Shown: positions 34,901 to 40,102 of the stretch, piece by piece
Layout: every line of letters begins with the position of its first letter
How positions within the stretch are numbered: the first letter of the stretch is position 1
Source of the DNA: a bacterium
Lineage (GTDB): Bacteria > Fidelibacterota > Marinisomatia > Marinisomatales > TCS55
Length of the DNA: 64,000 bases
Reading direction: 5' to 3'
NCBI GenBank assembly: GCA_004321715.1
Contig: SGYN01000007.1
Coordinates: forward strand, 1 to 64,000
Notes under the pieces: generated by a model
Seen by the model: only the letters and a program-made list of their open reading frames with translations
Databases searched by the model: none
What the model was told of the DNA's origin: nothing
Position numbers and translations under genes: made by a program

Positions 34901-37391
34901 CATTGTTCTCAGTAAAGGTACAACTTCTAAAAACAAGGTCACCTTCGTACCCTTCTATAGTAATTGCTCCGCCACTGATTTTCGCGCTATTATTATTAAA
35001 GGTACAGTTTTGAAATACTGGGGACGTTGAATAGGTGTCATCATTTGTATCTTTAATCCATAGCGCACCACCATGGCCTAAATACGATCTATTATTTTCA
35101 AACACACAGTTTTTGAATCGAGGGCTGGAGTTATACACATAGATAGAGCCACCGTTGGTGCTATAATTACTATTTTTAAATGTTAGACCAATAAAGACCA
35201 CACCTGTATCTAAAGTTGTCGAATTACCTATAGTAAAATGTCGATAATTATTATTCTGTAGATCCAGAGAAGTTGAGTCTGCTCCACCCTGGGTTCCTGT
35301 ACCGGACATAATTACAATATTTTTTGCTATGGTAATGTTTCTATTTCCTGTACCGGTATAAGTACCATGTTTTAATTTGATGGTGTCTCCTTCGGCTGCA
35401 GCATTATACGCGTCTTGAATCGTTGAAAATGGACTGTTAAAGCTTCCTTCGTTAGAAGAGCTTCCATTGGTTGCTACCCACCATACGGGTCCAGCATAAG
35501 ACGGTGTTGCCGAAACAGTGGTCGCCGCAGCACTTAGAGAATTATCATCCCCTTGGGAGCGCACCGTAAAATAATATAACGTGCTATTATTTAGACCTGT
35601 AATTGTTTTGGATGTTACGCTACCGCTAGTAGTACTAGCTACTTGAGACAAATTACTAGAGCTAGTTCCTTGATAAATAAGTGTCCGCGCTACTCCGCTA
35701 CCTGTAGCAGCTGTCCAGTTCAAGGTTACTTGACCTTCACCAGCAGTAACCGATAAAGCAGTTGGCGGTGCAACAGAAGGAGTTCCACTTGCTGTAGGCA
35801 TAAAAAGACTATAATCTCCACTCGAAGTTTTTGATTTGATTCCATAGTAGTATGTAGTTCCATTGGTTAGCCCATCATCTGCATAGGAAGATATATTCGC
35901 AGCTACTGAATCATGCTCAGATAAATTAGAAGCGCTAGAACCACGGTATAGCACATAATTATTTACACTTGGGGTGCTAGATGCTGTCCAACTTAGTGTA
36001 TTTGTTTGATAAGAAGGTGTTACCGTAAAATCTGTTGGCGGTATAACCCCTGCATTAATATCTAAAATGCGAATTGCCCATTCTTCTTTCGGTAGGCCTG
36101 ACGGGTTTCCATTATATACTATCTGTGTCCCAATTTCTTTTGTTTGATCCTGCCAACCAACCGTAGCAGAAGTAATTGCTGATGCTCCTCCGTTCAATTC
36201 CTTATACTGATAAATAATTTCACCACTAGCTTTTAAGATCACCTGGAATGTCAATGTTGAGGTTGCTGACCTGTAAAGGGGCATTTCATCATATGTGATA
36301 ACCAACTGATTACCGTCGCTATAGTAAGAGGTTAAATTTTGACCTGTTGGCGGTCTTAAATCATCCCAGAATGGAGCTAGCAATGCCTCTGGTGCACTTG
36401 CAGATGGTATGCCAATATTCGTATAAGCGCTAGATGTGCTAGTAAAACTGATGAAACCATTCGTGCTAATACGAAACGTGGTGTAGTTTTCTCCATAGTA
36501 GGGAAAGGTAAACCCAATAGGGTGCGGACCCGTATTCTGGTCATCACCTGACATAGAAATTGTGGTTCCTGTAGACGAGATATCAACCCATTGATAGGTT
36601 GGCCCACCTGTATCATCACTGGTAGCCCATTGATAATTTGGTTCGTTACTAACTACAGGAGTTTCCTCACTCCAAGTAGCGCCTGTAATTGTACCAGAGT
36701 TACTATTGGAGGTCACGTCTGCAATGGTAGATCCTGACCCTTCATTCATGAGCCAATATGCTTTTAAATCATTGGAAGAAGTATAGTCTCCAGCATTCGT
36801 GCTGGCAGATAATGGTGCACCTGAGTTATATAAAGCCGTTACTTCCGCAGCAGTTAAGTCATCATTCCAGACCGCTACTTCATCCATCTGTCCAACAAAC
36901 TCATTGGTAAGATCTTGTGAGTCATACTCTGCCCCAATTGTCCATCGATGTGTACTATACATAGAGTTGGCTGCTGAATGAGTGCCTTGAGAAACTCCAT
37001 TTAGATAAACAGTACCAGTATATCCGCTCCGAGAATAGACAATATGGTTCCATTGCCCATCTGTTGCAGCCGTGCTTCCGGTAATCTCAATAGAACCTTC
37101 AAAAACGATAGGGTATCCTGTGGTTTTCTTTAAACCAACCATAAGAATATTTCCACCTGTGCTAGTATTCACCGCAAAAAGGTACGAATCGTTTTCTGGA
37201 AAAGAGGCCAGAGTTGGTCGAGCCCAGAAAGATACAGCCCAATCGGTAGTTCCCGATACTTGATCCGCAACCGTATTCACGTTCACATAGTCCTGATCTC
37301 CATCAAAATTAAGCGATTGAGATACTAACCGTTGTGGAATCGCCAATGCGAAAACAAGCAATACTATATATACTGTGTATACTTTATTCAT
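19674..37391 (-). CDS. giant secreted multidomain beta-helix/fibronectin-III surface protein
   Basis: The protein has about 5,905 residues in one open frame of 17.7 kb. The ATG at 37391 follows an in-frame TTG at 37397. In order it shows a signal peptide (1-25), a LamG/concanavalin-like domain (about 25-240), a domain with PYYGENYTTFRISTNGF (about 255-440), and two fibronectin-III domains (about 445-630). Eight right-handed beta-helix modules follow, beginning near 631, 1204, 1734, 2393, 2924, 3474, 3904 and 4197; modules 2 to 6 each follow an fn3 domain. Ig-like domains come next (about 4640-5460), then a WPTGVPNGSD..WSFPGNP segment and a C-terminal FlgD/T9SS-type tail with NYPNPFNP near 5815. 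It is probably surface-displayed, with adhesive or glycan-binding roles inferred. I see no protease or glycosidase motif. Confidence 0.9.
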   Translation of the reverse strand: MNKVYTVYIVLLVFALAIPQRLVSQSLNFDGDQDYVNVNTVADQVSGTTDWAVSFWARPTLASFPENDSYLFAVNTSTGGNILMVGLKKTTGYPIVFEGSIEITGSTAATDGQWNHIVYSRSGYTGTVYLNGVSQGTHSAANSMYSTHRWTIGAEYDSQDLTNEFVGQMDEVAVWNDDLTAAEVTALYNSGAPLSASTNAGDYTSSNDLKAYWLMNEGSGSTIADVTSNSNSGTITGATWSEETPVVSNEPNYQWATSDDTGGPTYQWVDISSTGTTISMSGDDQNTGPHPIGFTFPYYGENYTTFRISTNGFISFTSTSSAYTNIGIPSASAPEALLAPFWDDLRPPTGQNLTSYYSDGNQLVITYDEMPLYRSATSTLTFQVILKASGEIIYQYKELNGGASAITSATVGWQDQTKEIGTQIVYNGNPSGLPKEEWAIRILDINAGVIPPTDFTVTPSYQTNTLSWTASSTPSVNNYVLYRGSSASNLSEHDSVAANISSYADDGLTNGTTYYYGIKSKTSSGDYSLFMPTASGTPSVAPPTALSVTAGEGQVTLNWTAATGSGVARTLIYQGTSSSNLSQVASTTSGSVTSKTITGLNNSTLYYFTVRSQGDDNSLSAAATTVSATPSYAGPVWWVATNGSSSNEGSFNSPFSTIQDAYNAAAEGDTIKLKHGTYTGTGNRNITIAKNIVIMSGTGTQGGADSTSLDLQNNNYRHFTIGNSTTLDTGVVFIGLTFKNSNYSTNGGSIYVYNSSPRFKNCVFENNRSYLGHGGALWIKDTNDDTYSTSPVFQNCTFNNNSAKISGGAITIEGYEGDLVFRSCTFTENNALSSGSQLTSNYGGAIFFNSRDSDSDFTASFTDCVFDDNKAESGRYSGLGGAVYGESDHEDVTPLKFTRCYFRGNTAKGKQNGFGGALHANNIGVELVNCSITGNTATTNSEALNYYGRGGAIYLNTSSDLKIINCTIAGNTASSVYSSYDWGGGIYAYSSASSEFTMFNTIVWGNTADDYESIYRHSNITLTFDYNNIADYDYTLASNSTAIDPGFTNASNNDYTLSSSSYLAGAGASTFDGIAAPTNDIASSARPNPSGTSPDLGAHESAQSGSPNPGQVQGLSVASRDGGAVLSWSANTDSDMASYKIYKSTTSGFTPSSTTLLATLSHPTVTYTATGLTNGTTYYFSLSAIDTDGNEGLYATQVSVVPAYAGPVWWVATNGSSTNAGSSSSPFSTLSSAYNAAANGDTITFKDGTFTGSGNRNITFSSSKNVVINSLNGAASSILDAGAASRHFTFNSGVGSTFEVIGLTLKNGQNTSGGSVYINSASPKFKNCTIRDNTASASATVYGGAIYITGTSSSPTFSNCQIVSNTAETIGSGSNSASGGAIYVYTGSPVFTDCQINYNTTSARYYGMGGAVYLAQSDHRNTDPVTFRRCQFIGNSNTSTYNGYVYGGGLGIQREAVLSGCLIAGNTGSSPARHAYGGGIHVDLASYGSEVGEVLIVNSTIVGNSIFAPSSYTSYGGGININANEDVIMFNSIVWDNTAESSDNILVPGSSLTSDYNDIEGGTGQSWFGNNSLDVDPQFTDASAGNYTLSLYSTLLGEGAASFDGKNAPTTDLSGTVRPNPSGSTIDMGAYESTLGSSPVPAAPTGLAASAGNGQVVLTWTAHTDTDVSKYGIYYGASSGPTVKQGDVSGRTTVTTTVTNLSNSVEYFFRITAIDSDNYESRYSGEVSATPIFSGTTIYVDNSPSTAPSNPNGEETNAYYTIQAALESITSDGIQILVQPGTYTGPDHGDHPVVEFTGRNVVIESVAGPATTIIDGEGERTAISMNYQDGLESGLAGYSSSTKIIGFTIKNGDEDYPLVDIEGPSYTSSSSNRVPWNPVFENCRFMNSTVAHSLSSWQQDRTVITIYRASPTFDGCVFRGLKTTNDGGTGSSNFYAPIRMKGNEGYFSSNGSYIVQDSVVYRPKFKNCVIAGNSNELDSESTNTGSSFYGGAISVGINSSPYFENTRIDSNKIEAGGDYQGTAPNLYTGSFGYSNSYGGAVHIDRGPKNNPPIRFVNSSISYNTINGTYVWGGGVFTRFGQTHFINSVLVQNKANSKYLRSTSSTSTSYHGSARGGAIYYDLLASFGDNPNYTSKDPEIQVINSTIADNQVNPVSTSTPANNYYGAGIYRYASNYDAVIFNSIMYGNTTSTGNVTPSTVNMSTAGSGWGTSNSEVDYSLIQYASDAGIDEDNILSSDPNFSAGATVYTLSAASPAIGAGTSVFENITTPVYDYLNTGRPVPTGSSPDLGAFENSLSTTPYPDSPSGLTVSSVNNNTVTLSWTAGSETDLVRYRIYKGTSANAATLVDSAGASFTSKSIGGLTNGTTYYFRVVVMDADGYVSGYSNEVSGAPEYKGPVWYVNDSANSGGDGSPALPFRNIEDGIDAASAGDTVMVLPGTYDGNGNRELNFQAVNTDGQVTSHKNIVLMSRDGAATTILDGRSSHVFTLRYSNNQFVNDTSLQIIGFTITASSGGDINYNNGMGGVVHIQGSEGSNPQVNGVTFKNCVFADTDHDRTVNNNYGAMSIIYMDQAHLRLINCVIRDNSSIGYGSSDGIIMMDEAQYSDNTLYIEGCKIVRNTVKATNGTARGVIYTDGDKLTIVNSIIANNTVEHTSNAQGGALTLEYGGSYSIINSTITGNEIDGSTNTYSNGSAIHVSNASSSNNCHLTIFNSIIYGNSGAEHEIYLSSNFGSSNSYYEYSFSYSILAGIDGDDYGDGNLDVNPVFADTNFTLSSSSLAIGAGASTTIDAEDNDIVAPALDYSGNARPSPAGSRPDMGAQENSLAVTPYPDAPANIAGTAGHISATVSWSAPSADDVSKYYVYQADSSSSGWSSFSVVDTITGLTNTSASITGLTNNTRYTFYVTSIDTSNYQSTASEQIKLTPFYNGPVWYVDDGSGAGAHEGSPDDPFREVQDAIDVASAGDTVLVLPGTYDRPDDQQLEFVTSNSDGTTSGKNIVLMSRDGAATTFLDGENKRVFNIEDQTDTTLQIIGFTITASNGGEDDGSGSVVKIQGYQLWNNNSQSTYYTSGVTFKNCVFTMFDSGDLEAASDWEQAAVYIDISNTVFDNCEFTNITVDNPSSGNTSYGGAVLLKGGTLLFNRSKLTNITLKKTGQVGGNISGAVLAVDSYGSADVTLVNTIVANNSLSYASISNFYPSGGVISYNSGSGHLKLINSTVVNNQTTTINDGLIYEHTGSVIGMTDVNSDGNSPHLTIFNSIIHSNTIVTRAGSQTETTTNNGQFAIYDNQNDGSEVYASYSIIGGDDDLSGDDILNLVPEFLDSTFALHPRSSAIGAGVAEGEDALGNIINAPQIDFAGNVRPNPAGSNPDVGAWENSLAVSPYPDSPSDLFATEDNQSVLLLWSATDARDVVQYRIYSSADSTNFTLVDSTTGLYSTEGTVTGLTNNERYWFYVTSVDTAGYESSPSMQIVATPTYLGPVWYVDAANGSGSGEGSIADAFREIQDAIDAADEGDTVMVLPGTYDRNADQELQFAVENQNTGSITPKNIILFARGGPDSTILDGEDNKQLFTIDTQNDTTLKIIGFTIQNGGGDVGGAAVSVAGVYVGQTNGNDNYNPSGAVFENCVIKDSDSQSPAIVVENGAGAIFRNCIIKNNRNHNNGSGQLDGAGIKVQQQGKLILDRTKVLDNYTDNTGNGGEFHRGAGVYADNSAIYVINSLIAGNYTASWNNGSGNYGSGLYAWNAELAIINSTITGNQGIVNQASGSGTALEIGGSDGEQIVIFNSIIAGNINRNTGGGGIVPSAVQTYIQQNSGQYVAITNSIFEGGSSESFFDEDEYCYDFDPLFEDSLGTLSAYSSAIGKGGASIEDVDENDILHPVIDLYGNPRPNPAGSSPDIGAYEHVLSEPKRLVYYINDTNGNNNNDGLTSATALKTIASALNKSSNRDTLELAAGTYNGVNNRNLNMQGLTRIVRSTSGAATTIIDCQNLGTAFVFNNGESDSVHISGLTIINGNGSNGGAISITGADPVFENMIFRDNSGAGNGGAIYLNDSQSSFTNCVFDGNQSADGGAMYVDGGTITLDHCTFINNTSDDTTGISIVSSGAVEMLNSIYWGNHDMDEEASVAFSNVMGGFDGEGNMNGRPGFTDAENGNVTLLDWSPMIGVARSINVVAADIAGVARPDTANPDMGAYENSLHAPSAYTSVTWHVDTTGTDEVIYSNFSASTGSFESIDWVMDHVLEGDSVIIHPGYYDHGFSNWGKSAHLRGSNLNPADVWIGEEIQFSGGSSSLHMLSIHADAGDGVVVSAGSIDISYVLIDSVSGEAIALSGAADATISNVTLYGNEYALVDSSTGSVSVVNTIIWGNTNAVAGDPTITYSNIQGGYTGTGNVNVDPLFLNASEKDFALNILSPCIDAGDTSSTYDADNTVVDMGAFPRQRVLLSGDSQGDITVSADTVVIITDDFTVSENDTLELDAGAELFFSPGVSLMVSGALDAEGNEDGGAISFLPTHPDSTWGGLTVTGDRGRTNHNVYSYIQISGVEAASVPLTVDGDAILNHITIAGNDNATSLSVASGTVDLNYSILEGQVDGTVNSVGSFTSSTDQFTDYANDDFTLLAAAAGIDVDTNKVDPDYTYGDAGAYYHNQSSYPVTSITVLQPAVGDTVLASPDTSTTIGLTSNIQLFNTYGRYKTKGSVTWASVNNTGSFSVVSTDSTNLNGIISNQYITSTVSGSYNSFTVSADDASSTSGFYLVEPGTPDSVAVAVPSATMTQLDSLTFSANVYDQFSNSVRLGEHVVWSINSVSGSGDGYRLSSDTTATDAVGNATVILYTDPTDNTLSVGDQVTVTANAGSGSHVSSVVIIIPSDIYNLTLDEGLTSEELGVSADTAFIDFYTALVDTFDNPLENVEVVWEVVTGSGTGESLSAGTSNTNAQGVASTRLNTNTISGTEYQVRCWVTESSLLNAFGSFESLANNTSNVSSTITATNNRSNISTIRSLSNSIKQDISGKSSSFIRSNEIEVDSRPGQFVPAQIVSSSSVERNINRVAAYDLDDTSAVVLVWPGVTASLSNVPQVAQDLELNDQFGFTLDAQDQFGNLVRNNTPVSWEVSPSSNNVTIVSQDNATTSGQAAIALEVASSATWDFSFKIIATVEGISDTTGSYRIDDVTAPASVSSLSISPSSWTSNNTFSLTWTNPSEHSGVAGAHYEIDGESSEYVAGSGIQTLSFSMPANDSRTIKLWLQDNADNDDESTAMMVTAKWDDTSPQTFDLIKPLAGWYNQTEYRFEWESSGDATSGISHYMFSLNGGSETAEISPDSTGFSPAFGLAQGSHSWTVTAYDSAGNAMETSNPQTISVDHTPPGITHNPVQEATENTAVVINAVFTEDGSGQSGIDKAELYYRRGGESNWQPPVDMSTLSSYQIASAYSTSSGIEYYLYSEDVAGNITKKPVDGFTSISVTIPNGLASTDRWPTGVPNGSDASSYQLWSFPGNPTSSSPVNLIVDDMPDAAFDNTKWRAFAYAGSGAWTEFEQLSTLNSGESYFILIKDPGFSINTGQTYTIETNQPYQINLTSGDWTFIGNPFDFSVPLSSVLTQDSTSLSGDPNFYTYDGGSWTNASSLEPWGGYIYKSSSASSIFINPGNGGGGLLGRSVADSEIILEDNEWLVNISARNGLGRDQFNEVGLLQGAMDTYDNQDAFEPPLVPGGISVRVNNRDWPEHGDTYTRDIRMPKEEGEYWDLEVIAQDDEHNVYLTFEDLDLIPEDLDVFAIDITLGTAQDLRWRHVYKYAVTNPSQKHEVRFIAGTREFLQKNNAGIELFPDRYALSQNYPNPFNPQTSILLTMQDEATISLVVYNLLGEEVAVLANNEYRPAGYHNFIWKGLNKDNERVASGVYFYMARVISPKGDLLISDTHKMILVK
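24100..35510 (-). repeat. eight tandem beta-helix modules inside the giant gene
   Basis: Each of the first six modules has an entry strand such as GPVWWVATNGSS or GPVWYVDD, a DUF1565-like segment ending in GDT..(V/L)PGTY, many parallel beta-helix coils, and an exit motif RPNPxGSxPDxGAxE. Entries lie near 35490, 33770, 32190, 30210, 28615, 26970, 25675 and 24795. Entries 7 and 8 (VYYINDTNG, VTWHVDTTG) are diverged and lack a preceding fn3 domain. Coils repeatedly carry GGA(I/V/L)Y and an F..C.F cysteine position. Confidence 0.85.
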
Positions 37392-37399
37392 AAACAATT

Positions 37400-38491
37400 T
37401 TATTCTGGTAAGGCTGGCGGTTCCGGAAGAGCCGATGCTGCCTCCGGTTGTAAAAGCACAAACGCTGCTGCCGCTGCTAAGCCAAGTCCACCTAGAAGAG
37501 GCAAGCTAATGCTTATTCCGCCGCCGCCTGAGTCAGCCATATCGCCGCCTGCGTATTTACGTCGTTTTTTAATTAAATCTTTTGGAGCGTCTAATCCAAG
37601 AATCGTCCACGCTAAAATCTCAATTTCTACAATCATACCCTCTACTTTACCTTCATAGGTAACACTCTGCATATTTTCTGCTGCGCCAGTAGCAACGCTA
37701 AACATTTTTATATCAATGGTATAGGCATCTCCAAGCTTACCAATCGCGCCATTTACCATGAACTCTACACCAAGCATCGCTCCAACTTCTGCTGCGCATT
37801 CCTGGCTGCTACACTCTGCTCCAACCATTCCCTGCTCTTCTAATACTTCAGACATAACACCTCGCTCCACCATCTGAACGCGATCTGTTTTGCTCATAGC
37901 AGTAGTGAATCGATCCGTTAACGTTTGTGCTTCCATTAGTGAAATTCCACGTCCTTCAAAATCTAAAATAGCAACGGTTGATTTATTTTGTCCTCCACCA
38001 CGTTTTAATTTTAATCTACCGGGTGGCTGCAATCCCACAATCTCCCAAGCCAAAATCTGCATTTCGGTTAGAAGCCCAGCAATGTCCCCTTCATGTGTGG
38101 CATTCACAGATCTCTCTGTAGCCCCTGTTTCAACAGAAAACATTTTTACGTCAATGGTAAATGAGTCGCCCAGTTTTCCAATCGTACCACTTACCATAAA
38201 CTGCACTCCTAACAATTGACCCACTTCTGCAGCACATTCATCCGAAACACATCCCGATTGCGCAAGGCCCTGTTCTGCCATAATGCTTTCAATTGCTTTT
38301 CGCTCGATTAAACGCACAGCGTTGGTAGTCCCAATTTCTGAACGCATTCGTTCGGTAAGAGTTTGTACCTCTTGCACGCTGATGCCTTGGCCTTCAAAAT
38401 CTAAAATTGCCACTGTAGGTCGGCTATCTTGCGCCAAAACAGTAGCAATCATAAAAAAGGCTAGTGATATATATGTAAGATTATTTTTCAC
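37400..38491 (-). CDS. tandem CsgG/TolB-N-like exported protein
   Basis: The 363-residue protein starts at a GTG preceded by GAGGA with good spacing. A signal peptide (about 1-20, ending near VLAQ) is followed by two copies of one domain: VAILDFEGQGIS at about 27 and VAILDFEGRGIS at about 170. Both copies continue with LTER/LTDR, a V.L(I/M)ER segment, and a (C)x4C..AAEVG.(L/M)LGV.FMV block. This resembles the nucleotide-free CsgG/TolB-N fold of periplasmic and outer-membrane assembly proteins. A glycine-rich hydrophobic stretch (about 325-347) and a proline-rich tail end the protein. It ends 8 nt before the giant gene, which suggests a role in its export or anchoring. Confidence 0.75.
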   Translation of the reverse strand: MKNNLTYISLAFFMIATVLAQDSRPTVAILDFEGQGISVQEVQTLTERMRSEIGTTNAVRLIERKAIESIMAEQGLAQSGCVSDECAAEVGQLLGVQFMVSGTIGKLGDSFTIDVKMFSVETGATERSVNATHEGDIAGLLTEMQILAWEIVGLQPPGRLKLKRGGGQNKSTVAILDFEGRGISLMEAQTLTDRFTTAMSKTDRVQMVERGVMSEVLEEQGMVGAECSSQECAAEVGAMLGVEFMVNGAIGKLGDAYTIDIKMFSVATGAAENMQSVTYEGKVEGMIVEIEILAWTILGLDAPKDLIKKRRKYAGGDMADSGGGGISISLPLLGGLGLAAAAAFVLLQPEAASALPEPPALPE

Positions 38492-38553
38492 TTAAATCCT
38501 CACAAGTTATAACATGCGTTCTAAATATACAGTGCGCCAGAACACATATTCAA

Positions 38554-39225
38554 TTATTCATCTGCCTCAGCTAATAATATTTCTACCATAGATCCAACTT
38601 CGCCTTCGAAGTCTTCCCCTTCATGAAATCCTTTTTTTGCTAATCGAATTGTCTGGAACTTATCGATTACATAAAGCCTGGGTAGCGTTTTGGCTCCATA
38701 TCGTTCTTTTGCCACTCCTCGATTATCGTTTAATATTGGCATTGTAATCCCTTTTTTTGCTAAAAACGGTCCTGCTTTGGGGGAGTCTTCAAATCCAGGG
38801 CTAGTACGAGTTGCCTCTGTGATATCCACCAGGAACCATTTGACGCGCTTTCCATCAAACTTTTCATACAAATTTTGTAAAAGTGGCAATTCTTTCATAC
38901 AAGGCTTACACCATGTTGCAAAAAAACTAACAACTACCACATGCCGGTATGGCTGCGTAGTGCTTTTTCGTAGTCTTTTGCCACGCTCTACTGTCCAATT
39001 TTTTAAAAACTCGAACTTAGCTGGTGCGTACATGAGCGCCCATGATGGAGCAACACTTCCAGCTTTTAATCCGGGGTCCTTTATTCCATCCGCATCTGGC
39101 ACTACCGCCACTTCTGATTCATCTTCTTTTTTCACTTCTTCTTGCGCAATCAGCGGCATAGAAATTGCAAGGGCAAGAAACAATACAAAGTAAATTGGTT
39201 TCATCGTTGAGAATTTATAAGTCAT
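38554..39225 (-). CDS. TlpA/ResA-like exported thioredoxin-fold protein
   Basis: The ATG at 39225 is chosen over the one at 39237 because GGAG lies just upstream of it. The 223-residue product has a signal peptide (about 8-27), an acidic linker, and a thioredoxin fold with FFATWCKPCMKELP (C106, C109) and a cis-proline in KTLPRLYVID. TlpA-like proteins reduce or rearrange disulfides in the periplasm. The operon neighbours are unusually cysteine-patterned: the CsgG-like protein has a CxxxxC pair in each repeat, and the giant protein has cysteine ladders. That makes them plausible substrates. Confidence 0.85.
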   Translation of the reverse strand: MTYKFSTMKPIYFVLFLALAISMPLIAQEEVKKEDESEVAVVPDADGIKDPGLKAGSVAPSWALMYAPAKFEFLKNWTVERGKRLRKSTTQPYRHVVVVSFFATWCKPCMKELPLLQNLYEKFDGKRVKWFLVDITEATRTSPGFEDSPKAGPFLAKKGITMPILNDNRGVAKERYGAKTLPRLYVIDKFQTIRLAKKGFHEGEDFEGEVGSMVEILLAEADE

Positions 39226-39248
39226 TAATTTCTCCATCTGTTTATTAA

Positions 39249-40085
39249 TTAAAGTACTATTAATACTCTACAATCTTTTAAAATTCCATAAGAACTGTTT
39301 GCTGATCTTATGCGCATAATATCTGAATTGCCAATAATAACATCCACGTTATTTGACCCGGATGCGGCAACAGCTTTTACAACAAGAGGGTTTCCTTTTA
39401 CGCGATCATCTTCCTTGCCAGCATCCAACCCTTTTGCATAACCAGCAACTCCGTTCTTAATTGCATATTCCCTAGTATAATTGGAAGGACCGTACACAAT
39501 ACCGCCGTTTTGGTCTAGTATTTGTGGAGACATCGCTGGTCGGACACCCAGTCCGCTACAATCAATAATTAATCCTGTGATCGCTCCAGTAGTTGGGCTG
39601 TCTGCAGAAGTTGCAGCGTCTCCACTCGGAACGGCTGCGCTTGGAGCAAATGGGTCTAAAAATCCGCCTGGCGGTACTACAACCTCGGATATCCCGGACA
39701 TGGGCACTTCATAGACAACTTCAATAGATGTATCACTTAGATATTTTGGATCACCAATTTGAAATGCGCCACGGATTACCCCTTGCACCTGAGTTTTAAT
39801 CACATCATCAAACATGGCTCCACTCATTGTTGTTTCGCTTGTTAGCGTTACACCATTCACAATCTCAATTAATTGACGTAGCGCGTCTTGCTTGGCAATT
39901 CTCAGAGCTGCTCGACGAGCTTGCCCCGCATTAATTACATTTTGAGGGATATATCCAATTCCTGTTGCCTGTACTTTTCTACCATTATAATCTATTGATC
40001 CTCGATCAAATGTTTCTCCAACAAACCCGTCCTGGCCTATTAGAAGACTGCTAATTAAAAATGTTATATATACACTTTGTTTCAT
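39249..40085 (-). CDS. LPP20-like exported protein
   Basis: The 278-residue protein has a short signal peptide (about 1-17). An ATG preceded by AAGGAG at 7 nt gives a confident start. The core (about 35-130) matches the LPP20/FlgP-like pattern: VQATGIGYIP, then QARRAALRIAKQDALRQLIEIVNGV and VQGVIRGAF. A glycine/serine-rich linker follows. The C-terminal part (about 165-278) reads ITGLIIDCSGLGVRPAMSP and resembles the second domain of such outer-membrane-associated proteins. It lies 17 nt after the FlgT-like gene and just before the TlpA-like gene. No lipobox is visible. Confidence 0.7.
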   Translation of the reverse strand: MKQSVYITFLISSLLIGQDGFVGETFDRGSIDYNGRKVQATGIGYIPQNVINAGQARRAALRIAKQDALRQLIEIVNGVTLTSETTMSGAMFDDVIKTQVQGVIRGAFQIGDPKYLSDTSIEVVYEVPMSGISEVVVPPGGFLDPFAPSAAVPSGDAATSADSPTTGAITGLIIDCSGLGVRPAMSPQILDQNGGIVYGPSNYTREYAIKNGVAGYAKGLDAGKEDDRVKGNPLVVKAVAASGSNNVDVIIGNSDIMRIRSANSSYGILKDCRVLIVL

Positions 40086-40102
40086 TAACTCACTCCTTAA
40101 AA

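Noticed and set aside
19674-37391. The giant frame as an assembly artefact or fusion of several genes
   Set aside because: The frame is uninterrupted for 17.7 kb with one signal peptide, one sorting tail and diverged, ordered modules. Collapsed or chimeric assembly would probably break the frame or leave identical copies.
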